From Anaerolineae bacterium (GTDB taxonomy: Bacteria > Chloroflexota > Anaerolineae > UBA4142), in NCBI GenBank assembly GCA_026417715.1, contig JAOACU010000096.1, forward strand, positions 1 to 9,526: a stretch of DNA of 9,526 bases. The letters run 5' to 3'. Numbering within the stretch: the stretch's first letter is position 1; every line of letters begins with the position of its first letter. The notes under the pieces are model-generated. The model did not search any database. It saw only the letters and a program-made list of their open reading frames with translations, and was not told where the DNA came from. Positions 1 through 5,848 of the stretch are shown here, piece by piece. Both the position numbers and the translations under genes were made by a program.

Positions 1-217
1 GTATAACGCCATGTGTGTAAAGACGTTGACGAAAGACCATCTCTCCAAAATCTTTGTCGGCGGTCAACAATATGGCAGGTTCTTGATTTGCCAAGGCGAG
101 CACGCTATCGTCGGAAATTCCCGGTTTCATCTCAGCAACATACCACACGCGATGCCCATCTTGCCGCAGACGTTCAACGATTTGACGGTCAACACTTTCG
201 TCAGCCAAGAAATTCAT
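1..217 (-). CDS. DUF5615 PIN-like toxin/nuclease, C-terminus beyond the window
   Basis: Seventy-two codons are visible before the frame leaves the left edge. The protein starts MNFLADESVD, and an acidic pair (D6, E7) directly follows the first beta strand. A second acidic cluster lies in the segment LLTADKDFGE (D54, D56). These are the hallmarks of DUF5615 (Mut7-C/PIN-like fold), a small putative metal-dependent RNase family of about 110-120 aa. The ATG overlaps the TGA of the upstream DUF433 gene by four bases (ATGA), a translational-coupling arrangement typical of toxin-antitoxin pairs. A GAGG lies about 7 nt before the ATG. The proposed role as the toxin of a type II pair follows from the family and context; activity is not shown by sequence. 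The family call is fairly sure, the biological role less so. Confidence 0.85.
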   Translation of the reverse strand, partial: MNFLADESVDRQIVERLRQDGHRVWYVAEMKPGISDDSVLALANQEPAILLTADKDFGEMVFRQRLYTHGVI

Positions 218-450
218 GTCGCTGCCTCGGTCACAGGATAAATCACATCAGCCCGCAACGCTTCTTTGGCAAATGCGATTGCCGCTAACACTGCTTCGCG
301 CGTCAGCCGAGGATGAGCATCAAGAATTTGTTCGATTGTTTCACCCGCTGCCAGTTTTTCCAAAATCAATTCAACTGTGATGCGCGTGCCTGCGATAACA
401 GGTTTGCCCATCATCACATTCGGATTGGATATAATCCATTGCTTTTGCAT
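214..450 (-). CDS. DUF433 family antitoxin
   Basis: This 78-aa protein begins MQKQWIISNPNVMMGKPVIA. It carries the DUF433 signature: I-x-x-N-P-x-V-x-x-G-K-P-V-I-A-G-T-R, then a helix region ending in the LILEKLAAGETIEQIL segment and a DAHPRLT turn before the last helix. DUF433 proteins have a short winged-helix/HTH-like fold and serve as predicted antitoxins beside DUF5615 nucleases. The open frame extends upstream to 549, but the ATG at 450 is preferred: GGAG lies 9 nt upstream and homology starts at this residue. The gene begins 46 bp after the PII-like gene and shares four bases with the toxin ATG. As an antitoxin it would bind and neutralise the downstream protein and probably repress its own promoter (inference). 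No clear operator is visible upstream. Confidence 0.85.
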   Translation of the reverse strand: MQKQWIISNPNVMMGKPVIAGTRITVELILEKLAAGETIEQILDAHPRLTREAVLAAIAFAKEALRADVIYPVTEAAT

Positions 451-496
451 AATTTGTATCTCCAGTCCTAGGGATTTGGCACTTGCATCTACACGT

Positions 497-856
497 TTAC
501 TTTTTGCTTGGCAGCCGCACACCCCACGTGCGCGTGACCGGCACAACAAACATCACGCCTGAATGAGGTTTGTTAAAATCACCGATGACTTGCTCCGCCG
601 CTTGGATTGCGCGTTCAAGTGTTGGCTCATCCTCGATCACACTGAGTACGATTTGATTGTTATTGCGATCACTGGTCAGCAAGGATCGTAGCGAAGGCAT
701 CAGCGGCATATCATCGCGATAGGCGTGCTCTTCCAGGCGACGCGCGCCTACGCCGTCGAGAATCGTCATACCTGGCACACCTGCGCGTTTCCAAGCGTTT
801 AGAATATCGGATAATTTTTCGGGATCGTCCAAGATGAGGACGAGCAGATTAGCCAT
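497..856 (-). CDS. PII-like (GlnB-fold) regulatory protein
   Basis: The 119-aa product matches the length and beta-alpha-beta-beta-alpha-beta layout of PII-superfamily trimers. It has an N-terminal strand (ANLLVLIL), a helix (residues 12-24), and the strand segment GVPGMTILDGVGARR, which aligns by eye with GITGMTV...GFGRQ of GlnB. A T-loop-like stretch (about 40-62) follows, then a strand, a helix, and the closing strand MFVVPVTRTWGV. The GlnB uridylylation tyrosine context is not recognisable, so this is a PII-like protein rather than classical GlnB/GlnK. Its ATG lies 8 bp inside the end of the antiporter gene, with GGAGG about 6 nt upstream. Known PII-type proteins bind nucleotides and gate membrane transporters (GlnK-AmtB, SbtB-SbtA). 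A role in controlling the adjacent antiporter is inference. The alternative is an uncharacterised small ferredoxin-fold protein. Confidence 0.7.
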   Translation of the reverse strand: MANLLVLILDDPEKLSDILNAWKRAGVPGMTILDGVGARRLEEHAYRDDMPLMPSLRSLLTSDRNNNQIVLSVIEDEPTLERAIQAAEQVIGDFNKPHSGVMFVVPVTRTWGVRLPSKK

Positions 857-2045
857 TCGTCACCTCCACAGAGGCAAATGCCCAACGCAACAAAAGCGGA
901 GTGATCAGTGTCGTCACCAGTACCATCACAACAACACCCGCGTAGACACTATTGTTGATGATATCATTTTTCAATCCGATCATTGCGACAATGAGACCGA
1001 CTTCGCCGCGCGAAACCATTCCGATTCCCACGCGCAATCCTTGTTGTGCGGATAATCCGCCGAGCCACGCGCCCAAACCACAGCCCACGATTTTGCTGAT
1101 AACGGCAACAATAATGATGGCAACAACGAGCCAGATTTCATTACTTTGCAAGAGATGCGCATCCGCGCCCAAGCCGATGCTAATCAGAAAGATGGGCACA
1201 AAGAACGCATACGCCAGCGTGTGCATCCCACGCTCGATGGCGTGGCGTTGCGAAGTACGCGCGAAGAACAAGCCCGCCAAAAACGCGCCCGTGATGGCGG
1301 CAATCGCACCGAGTTCTTCCGCCGCCCAAGCGTAGAACAAGGTGACGCTCAAGGTGAGTGCCATCACACCTTCGCTGATAGGCAGCGCGCTGACCCAATC
1401 CACCAAGCGCGGCAACAATTTGGCACCGATGAAAACAGCCACGCCGAGAAAAAGAACTTCTTGCCCGATGAGGACGCCAACATTCACCGATTCCATCTTT
1501 GTTCCGTTGAAAGCGAGAAACAACGCCAGAATGATGATGACGATCACATCATCAATCACTGCTGCACCAAGTAACACTGTGCCTTCGCGACTTTGCAAGC
1601 GTCTCAATTCCATCAAAGTCTGTGCGGAGATACTCACACTTGTCGCCGCCAAGATGATGCCGATGAAAATGCTATGAGACAAATCGTATCTAAAAAGCAA
1701 CCCAACGGGAATCGCCAACGCGATGGGTGCCACCACACCGAGCGTACCAGCCAGCGTAGACACCTTGCCCGCACGTAACATCGCTTGCAAATCCATTTCG
1801 AGTCCGGCAATGAACATCAAAAAGATGACGCCTAGTTCGCCCAACTCGCGAATGACAGCAGAGAGATATTGATCGGTAAAGACAGGCGGACTGAAAAGGT
1901 TCAACATCGTGGGTCCCAAGACAAGTCCCGCTAACAATTCACCCAGCACGGCAGGTTGTCCTAGCCGTACGCTCACATAGCCCATTGACTTGGCGGCAAG
2001 AATGATGATGCCGAGTGCGAGAACAAGTTGCAAAGTTGGGGTCAT
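849..2045 (-). CDS. CPA2-family cation:proton antiporter (Kef/NapA type)
   Basis: A 398-aa polytopic membrane protein with about 12 hydrophobic segments. It contains LGQPAVLGELLAGLVLGP near the N-terminus, FIAGLEMD (about 78-85), and the paired aspartates VIDDV (D165, D166). That Asp-Asp pair in the discontinuous helix is the ion-binding site of CPA2 exchangers of the NapA/NhaA type and suggests electrogenic Na+/H+ exchange rather than K+-specific Kef function. The C-terminus stops soon after the last TM, so there is no RCK/TrkA-N regulatory domain. Its start is 3 bp after the dehydrogenase stop and uses AAGGA 7 nt upstream. Its last 8 bp overlap the PII-like gene, so the two are probably produced together. 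Likely role: sodium or potassium and pH homeostasis at the cytoplasmic membrane. The exact ion cannot be read from the sequence. Confidence 0.9.
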   Translation of the reverse strand: MTPTLQLVLALGIIILAAKSMGYVSVRLGQPAVLGELLAGLVLGPTMLNLFSPPVFTDQYLSAVIRELGELGVIFLMFIAGLEMDLQAMLRAGKVSTLAGTLGVVAPIALAIPVGLLFRYDLSHSIFIGIILAATSVSISAQTLMELRRLQSREGTVLLGAAVIDDVIVIIILALFLAFNGTKMESVNVGVLIGQEVLFLGVAVFIGAKLLPRLVDWVSALPISEGVMALTLSVTLFYAWAAEELGAIAAITGAFLAGLFFARTSQRHAIERGMHTLAYAFFVPIFLISIGLGADAHLLQSNEIWLVVAIIIVAVISKIVGCGLGAWLGGLSAQQGLRVGIGMVSRGEVGLIVAMIGLKNDIINNSVYAGVVVMVLVTTLITPLLLRWAFASVEVTNG

Positions 2046-2048
2046 TGT

Positions 2049-3050
2049 TTATCCTTCGATGGTGAGGACTGCCGAGCCGCGTATCTGACTTGCTTTGAGC
2101 AATTGCAAGGCGCGATTTGCCTCGCGCAATGGAAAAATTTCGATTTCGGTCTTCACAGGAATTGCGGCGGCGATGCGCAATAGTTCTTCTGCATCTTGCC
2201 GCGTGCTGTTGGCAACGCTCGTCACAACGCGCTCGTGATACAACAGCGGGTAATCGAGTTGTGGAATCGGTGAACTGTACACGCCTGCGTGCGCGACCAC
2301 GCCGCCTTTACGCAACACACGTAACGCGTCGCGCACCAAATCACCGACAGGCGCAAACACAATTGCGCGATCGAGGAGACGCGGCGGTGTATCACCCGCA
2401 CGACCCGTCCACACCGCACCGAGTTGACGCGCCAGCGCGCGATGTTCTTCACTGCGCGTGAACACGTACACCTCACACTCCCAATGCCGCGCGATTTGCA
2501 ACACGATGTGCGCGCTCGACCCAAAGCCGTACAAGCCAAGTCGTTCGCCGCGTTGCACGCCACACACGCGCAGCGCGCGGTAACCGATGATACCACCACA
2601 CAACAACGGCGCGGCGTGCGCGTCGTCGAACGCGTCAGGAATTTTGTACGCAAAGTTTTCGTTGACGACGACGTACTCGGCATAGCCGCCGTCCGCGTGT
2701 TGCCCTGTAAACCGCGCGTTTTCGCAAAGATTTTCCAGACCGCGCGCGCAGTACTCGCACGCGCCGCACGTCCAATTCAGCCATGCCACACCGACGCGTT
2801 CACCCACGCGAAAACGTGTCACGCGCGCGCCGATACTTTCGACCACGCCAACGATTTGATGTCCGGGGATAATCGGCAACTTGGGGAGCGCGAGTTCGCC
2901 TTCGACCGTGTGCAGATCGGTGTGGCATACACCACACACGCGCACCGCAATTCGGATTTCATCATCGCGCGGTATCGGCGTTTCGACGCGCGCGAACTCT
3001 AGTGGATTGTCTTCCGCGCGGTGCGGCTGCCGTAACAGCATTGCGTTCAT
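2049..3050 (-). CDS. Zinc-dependent alcohol dehydrogenase (MDR superfamily)
   Basis: The 333-aa protein has the complete MDR layout. An N-terminal GroES-like catalytic domain has C42 (CGVCHTD), H64 (PGHQ) and C151 (PLLCGG) as catalytic-zinc ligands. A structural-zinc lobe has Cys at 95, 98, 101 and 109. A Rossmann domain has the dinucleotide loop GFGSSA (175-180). In most medium-chain ADHs the residue after H64 is Glu; here it is Gln, as in a subgroup of bacterial zinc-ADHs. The Arg after the second Rossmann strand (FTRSEEH) may favour NADPH (inference). Function: oxidation of an alcohol or reduction of an aldehyde in the cytoplasm; substrate unknown. The ATG at 3050 directly follows a heptamer array and has no Shine-Dalgarno sequence. 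A second ATG three codons in (3041) is an alternative start. The antiporter starts 3 bp downstream. Confidence 0.92.
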   Translation of the reverse strand: MNAMLLRQPHRAEDNPLEFARVETPIPRDDEIRIAVRVCGVCHTDLHTVEGELALPKLPIIPGHQIVGVVESIGARVTRFRVGERVGVAWLNWTCGACEYCARGLENLCENARFTGQHADGGYAEYVVVNENFAYKIPDAFDDAHAAPLLCGGIIGYRALRVCGVQRGERLGLYGFGSSAHIVLQIARHWECEVYVFTRSEEHRALARQLGAVWTGRAGDTPPRLLDRAIVFAPVGDLVRDALRVLRKGGVVAHAGVYSSPIPQLDYPLLYHERVVTSVANSTRQDAEELLRIAAAIPVKTEIEIFPLREANRALQLLKASQIRGSAVLTIEG

Positions 3051-3150
3051 AGCGATTATCGTATTTCGTATTGCGTATTCCGTTCACATCTCACGCAATA
3101 CGCAATACGCATTACGTAATACGCATCACGCCTCACGCCTCACGTCTCAC
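3051..3150. repeat. Degenerate heptamer tandem array between maoC-like gene and dehydrogenase
   Basis: Read on the minus strand the segment divides in register into 14 heptamers: GTGAGAC, GTGAGGC twice, GTGATGC, GTATTAC, GTAATGC, GTATTGC twice, GTGAGAT, GTGAACG, then GAATACG, CAATACG, AAATACG and ATAATCG. The last units are reverse complements of the GTATTGC type, so the array can fold on itself. It fills the whole gap, touches the dehydrogenase ATG and contains the stop codon of the MaoC-like gene. There is no T-run, so it is not a canonical terminator. Confidence 0.85.
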
Positions 3151-3608
3151 GCCTTACTCTTCACCAACACCGTCCACGTGCCCTCTTGCACCACTTCATC
3201 GCGCTGATTGAGCACGCGCGCGTCAAAGATGACAAAGCCACCGCCCAATGCTTTCATCGCTTTGGTTTGCTTGACTTGGGCAACCAGATGCACCGTGTCG
3301 CCGATTTTCACCGGCGCTTTGAACTTCCACTCCAAACTGATGAATGCAATCGCCGTGCCATCCAGAAAACCGAGTTGCATCCCCAAGCCCGTCGCTACCG
3401 ACAAGACGAGCAAACCGTGTGCGATGCGTTCACCAAATGGCGTGGTCTTGCCAAACTCGGCGTTGGTGTGAATGACGTTGAAATCGCCAGAAATGCCGGC
3501 AAAATTCACAATGTCCGCTTCGGTAATCGTGCGCCCGTGCGAAACAACTTTTGTCCCTTCCGTGAATTCTTCAAAGTACATTCCACGTGGACGATAACCT
3601 TCGTTCAT
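3147..3608 (-). CDS. MaoC-like (R)-enoyl-CoA hydratase / hotdog dehydratase
   Basis: The 153-aa single-domain protein has the MaoC hydratase signature: SGDFNVIHTNAEF with catalytic D42 and H47, followed by IAHGLL (62-67) and the strand-rich C-terminal half of the hotdog fold. Members dimerise and add water to trans-2-enoyl-CoA (or the reverse), as in beta-oxidation, PHA precursor supply or branched-acid metabolism. Substrate cannot be assigned. An excellent Shine-Dalgarno (AGGGAGG, 3620-3614) lies 5 nt before the ATG, which fixes the start over the internal Met10. The last codons and the TGA fall in the beginning of the heptamer array, so the extreme C-terminus (KSKA) may have been reshaped by repeat sequence. 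The neighbouring dehydrogenase could act in the same lipid or aldehyde pathway, but this is only positional. Confidence 0.92.
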   Translation of the reverse strand: MNEGYRPRGMYFEEFTEGTKVVSHGRTITEADIVNFAGISGDFNVIHTNAEFGKTTPFGERIAHGLLVLSVATGLGMQLGFLDGTAIAFISLEWKFKAPVKIGDTVHLVAQVKQTKAMKALGGGFVIFDARVLNQRDEVVQEGTWTVLVKSKA

Positions 3609-3631
3609 TGTTGCCTCCCTTTCAAAGTATG

Positions 3632-3691
3632 AAGTATGAAGGCGGAAGTATGAAGAAGATTTTCATACTTCATACTTCTGCCTTCATACTT
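3632..3691. repeat. Heptamer array forming a 23-bp near-perfect inverted repeat
   Basis: Units of TATGAAG/GCGGAAG occupy the left side and TCATACT/TCTGCCT the right side. Positions 3632-3654 pair with 3669-3691 over 23 bp with one G-T pair, around a 14-nt loop. The period is seven bases throughout. The right arm includes the TGA stop and last codons of the mntP-like gene (3684-3691). On the transcribed minus strand no U-tract follows, so an intrinsic terminator is not supported, although the stem could slow or protect the transcript. Confidence 0.85.
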
Positions 3692-4244
3692 GCGTAAGGT
3701 GTGTCCACACCACACGCAACCCAATCGCAATCAAAATCACACCGCCGACGAGTTCCGCGCGCTTGCCCCACGCGGCTTGCATGCGGCGTCCTAGCAACAT
3801 CCCTGCAAGGGTCATCGTGGCAGCCACAATGCCGATGATGACACTAGGAAGCCACAAGTTGACGCGCAACATCGCCAAACTCAAGCCGACGGCGAGCGCG
3901 TCAATGCTTGTGGCAATCGAAAGAACGATGAGACTAAAACCGCGCGTGGGATCGAGCGCATGTGACGTTGGTTCATCGCTGAACGATTCGCGCACCATTC
4001 GCCCGCCGACCAACGCAAGGAGCGCGAACGCAATCCAGTGATCGAATGCGGCAAAAAATTGTTGCACCGCATCGCCGATGAACCAACCGATGAGTGGCAT
4101 CAAAAATTGGAACAAGCCAAAGTGGAACGAGAGTCGAAAGAGTTGGCGCGCGGTGCACGCAAGACACGCGCCCACGCCGAGTGCGACAGCAAACGCGTCC
4201 ATTCCCAAACTGGGCGCGATGAGTAGAATCGAGAGCCAATCCAT
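3684..4244 (-). CDS. mntP: MntP-family manganese efflux pump
   Basis: The 186-aa, six-TM protein consists of two homologous halves, each with an intramembrane Asp: LGMDAFAVALG (D16) and SIDALAVGLSLA (D115). The first Asp occupies the same position as in E. coli MntP, which exports Mn2+ across the inner membrane. The start is placed at the ATG at 4244 (MDWLSILLI) because family members begin there. A TTG nine codons upstream is also in frame but lies within the inverted repeat 4253-4285. No convincing Shine-Dalgarno is visible; the upstream repeat may have displaced it. The gene follows enolase by 47 bp and could share its transcript, which is plausible because enolase uses Mg2+/Mn2+ (weak inference). 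No yybP-ykoY manganese riboswitch fits in this short gap. Confidence 0.9.
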   Translation of the reverse strand: MDWLSILLIAPSLGMDAFAVALGVGACLACTARQLFRLSFHFGLFQFLMPLIGWFIGDAVQQFFAAFDHWIAFALLALVGGRMVRESFSDEPTSHALDPTRGFSLIVLSIATSIDALAVGLSLAMLRVNLWLPSVIIGIVAATMTLAGMLLGRRMQAAWGKRAELVGGVILIAIGLRVVWTHLTQV

Positions 4245-4252
4245 AATCGTCG

Positions 4253-4285
4253 AGACCTGTGAGGTCTCCAAGACCTCACAGGTCT
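4253..4285. repeat. 15-bp perfect inverted repeat between eno and mntP
   Basis: The arms AGACCTGTGAGGTCT (4253-4267) and AGACCTCACAGGTCT (4271-4285) are exact reverse complements with a 3-nt loop. Each arm is itself nearly palindromic (AGACCT, 3 nt, AGGTCT). No T-run follows on the minus strand, so it is better described as a REP-like or mRNA-stabilising hairpin than as an intrinsic terminator. It may reduce expression of mntP relative to eno (inference). Confidence 0.85.
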
Positions 4286-4291
4286 AACATC

Positions 4292-5572
4292 TCAGCGCTT
4301 GAACGCGCGCAAGCCGGCGTACTCGGCGGCTTCGCCCAATTCCTCCTCGATACGGAGCAACTGATTGTACTTGGCAACGCGTTCACTGCGCGCAGGCGCG
4401 CCTGTCTTGATTTGCCCTGCGTTTACCGCCACGACCAAATCAGCAATCGTCGTGTCTTCCGTTTCACCCGAACGATGCGACACAATCGTCGTCCAACCCG
4501 ACTTGTGCGCGAGTTCGATGGCGCGCAACGTCTCGCTGAGCGTGCCGATTTGATTCAACTTGATGAGAATCGAATTGGCGGCGTGGAGTTCTAGTCCCTT
4601 TTTCAATCGCTCGACATTCGTCACGAACAAATCATCGCCGACGATTTGAATCTTGTCGCCAAGTTTTTTCGTCATCGCGACCCACGCGTCCCAATCGTCT
4701 TCGGCAAGCCCATCCTCGATCGAAAGGATCGGGTACTTTTTCACCCAGTCGGCATAGAACTCGATCATCTGCTCGCCGTTGAGGGTGCGTCCTTCTTTGC
4801 GCAGATGATACTTGCCATCCGCATACAGTTCGGACGCGGCAGGATCAAGGCAGATGAAGACTTGCTCACCGGCTTTGTAACCGGCTTTTTCGATTGCCGT
4901 GAGAATCACTTCGATGGCTTCGACATTCGATTTGAGCGCGGGCGCGAATCCACCTTCGTCACCGACATTAGTGCTGTATCCTTTGTCCTTCAGCACTTTT
5001 TTGAGCGCTTGATAAATTTCCGCGCCCCACCGCAACGCCTCGGCAAACGATTCGGCACCCGTCGGCGCAATCATAAACTCTTGCAAGTCGGTGGACTGCC
5101 AATTGGTGTGTGTGCCGCCGTTGAGGATGTTCATCAACGGCACCGGCAACGTGCGCGCATGCACACCACCGATGTAACGATACAACGGCAGATGTAGCGA
5201 TTCGGCGGCGGCTTTGGCGACCGCGAGACTCACACCCAGAATCGCGTTTGCTCCCAAGTTCGATTTGGTCGGCGTACCATCCAAGCCGATGAGGAGCGCG
5301 TCAATTGCTTCTTGCTCGCGCGCGTCCCAGCCGACAAGTTCTTCGGCGATAGTAGTGTTGACATTCTGCACGGCTTTTAAAACACCTTTGCCGCCGTAAC
5401 GATGCTTGTCGCCATCGCGCAACTCTAACGCTTCGTGCGTGCCCGTAGACGCGCCGCTGGGCACTGCCGCGCGCCCAAACGAACCATCGTCCAACAGCAC
5501 ATCCACTTCGATGGTGGGATTGCCGCGCGAATCCAAAATTTCTCGCGCCACAATTTCTTCAATGATTGCCAT
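4292..5572 (-). CDS. eno: Enolase (phosphopyruvate hydratase)
   Basis: The 426-aa protein interconverts 2-phosphoglycerate and phosphoenolpyruvate in cytoplasmic glycolysis and gluconeogenesis. All catalytic residues are present by motif: E165, E206 (GDEGGFAP), Mg2+ ligands D243, E286 and D313, K338 (ILIKLNQIGTLSET), the SHRSGE signature (365-370), and K389. The flexible-loop Ser (SGAST, S42) is also kept. The 150s loop reads NGGTHTNW rather than the common GGEHADN; H155 is retained. Length agrees with bacterial enolases (about 430 aa). Possible starts are GTG 5581, ATG 5578 and ATG 5572. The last is chosen because AAGGAG at 5586-5581 sits 8 nt before it and overlaps the GTG. It lies 24 bp after the hicB-like gene, suggesting co-transcription. 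Confidence 0.97.
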   Translation of the reverse strand: MAIIEEIVAREILDSRGNPTIEVDVLLDDGSFGRAAVPSGASTGTHEALELRDGDKHRYGGKGVLKAVQNVNTTIAEELVGWDAREQEAIDALLIGLDGTPTKSNLGANAILGVSLAVAKAAAESLHLPLYRYIGGVHARTLPVPLMNILNGGTHTNWQSTDLQEFMIAPTGAESFAEALRWGAEIYQALKKVLKDKGYSTNVGDEGGFAPALKSNVEAIEVILTAIEKAGYKAGEQVFICLDPAASELYADGKYHLRKEGRTLNGEQMIEFYADWVKKYPILSIEDGLAEDDWDAWVAMTKKLGDKIQIVGDDLFVTNVERLKKGLELHAANSILIKLNQIGTLSETLRAIELAHKSGWTTIVSHRSGETEDTTIADLVVAVNAGQIKTGAPARSERVAKYNQLLRIEEELGEAAEYAGLRAFKR

Positions 5573-5580
5573 TGTCATCA

Positions 5581-5586
5581 CTCCTT
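5581..5586 (-). promoter_or_regulatory. Shine-Dalgarno that fixes the eno start
   Basis: The minus strand reads AAGGAG followed by TGATGACAATG. The spacing is 8 nt to the ATG at 5572 but only 2 nt to the ATG at 5578, and the GTG at 5581 overlaps it. This supports initiation at 5572. Confidence 0.8.
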
Positions 5587-5596
5587 GTCACAAATT

Positions 5597-5803
5597 TTAT
5601 TCCTTCAACGTACAATCCTCTAGATGCAATCGGATAGCGTCCTTGATATTTTCAAGGGCTTGTTCGTACGTGTCACCTTGACTGTAACATCCTTGCAAAC
5701 GCGGGCAATAAACAAAATAACCATTCTCGTCTTTTTCGACAACCACCGGCAAATGAAAAACAGTCGTGGTTGACCGCGTTTCTCGATCCATTGCCTTTTT
5801 CAT
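5597..5803 (-). CDS. Short HicB-like antitoxin-family protein, no HicA partner
   Basis: The 68-aa product has the HicB (UPF0150) RNase H-like fold pattern: a strand with LPVVVEKDENGYFVYCPRLQGC, then the conserved turn SQGDTYEQALENIKDAI and a terminal helix ending in LHLED. It lacks the C-terminal HTH or ribbon-helix-helix domain that many HicB antitoxins carry, so DNA binding is not expected. No HicA-type small RNA-binding toxin is encoded on either side: the next gene downstream is eno and upstream is the radical SAM gene. The ATG at 5803 is selected because AAGGAGG lies 5 nt upstream (5815-5809); the frame is open further up to 5833. Function is unknown; solitary short HicB-like proteins are widespread. 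Co-transcription with eno is likely given the 24-bp gap. Confidence 0.85.
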   Translation of the reverse strand: MKKAMDRETRSTTTVFHLPVVVEKDENGYFVYCPRLQGCYSQGDTYEQALENIKDAIRLHLEDCTLKE

Positions 5804-5822
5804 TCCCGCCTCCTTATCGCAA

Positions 5823-5841
5823 GGCAGGCACAAGACCCGCC
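5823..5841. repeat. GC-rich hairpin between the radical SAM gene and hicB-like gene
   Basis: On the minus strand GGCGGG and CCTGCC flank a 7-nt loop, giving a 6-bp stem with one G-U pair, immediately upstream of the hicB-like Shine-Dalgarno. The surrounding TAGGGGCGGGTCTTGTGCC looks to me like an interspersed repeat seen in environmental genomes. That is memory, not a search result. Confidence 0.45.
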
Positions 5842-5848
5842 CCTACTG

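Noticed and set aside
2424..3002. 192-aa plus-strand open frame opposite the alcohol dehydrogenase
   Set aside because: It is antisense to a gene with complete zinc-ADH motifs. The frame stays open because of GCG-rich codons, and no family features are present.
3051..3150. CRISPR-like array
   Set aside because: Units are only 7 bp, contiguous and degenerate, with no unique spacers and no cas genes.
4253..4285. Rho-independent terminator for eno
   Set aside because: The stem is perfect but is followed by CGACGATT rather than a U-run on the transcribed strand.
4245..4291. yybP-ykoY manganese riboswitch upstream of mntP
   Set aside because: The gap is only 47 bp and consists almost entirely of the inverted repeat; there is no room for the riboswitch aptamer.
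4646..5197. 183-aa plus-strand open frame opposite enolase
   Set aside because: It is an antisense shadow of a highly conserved gene with all catalytic residues in place.
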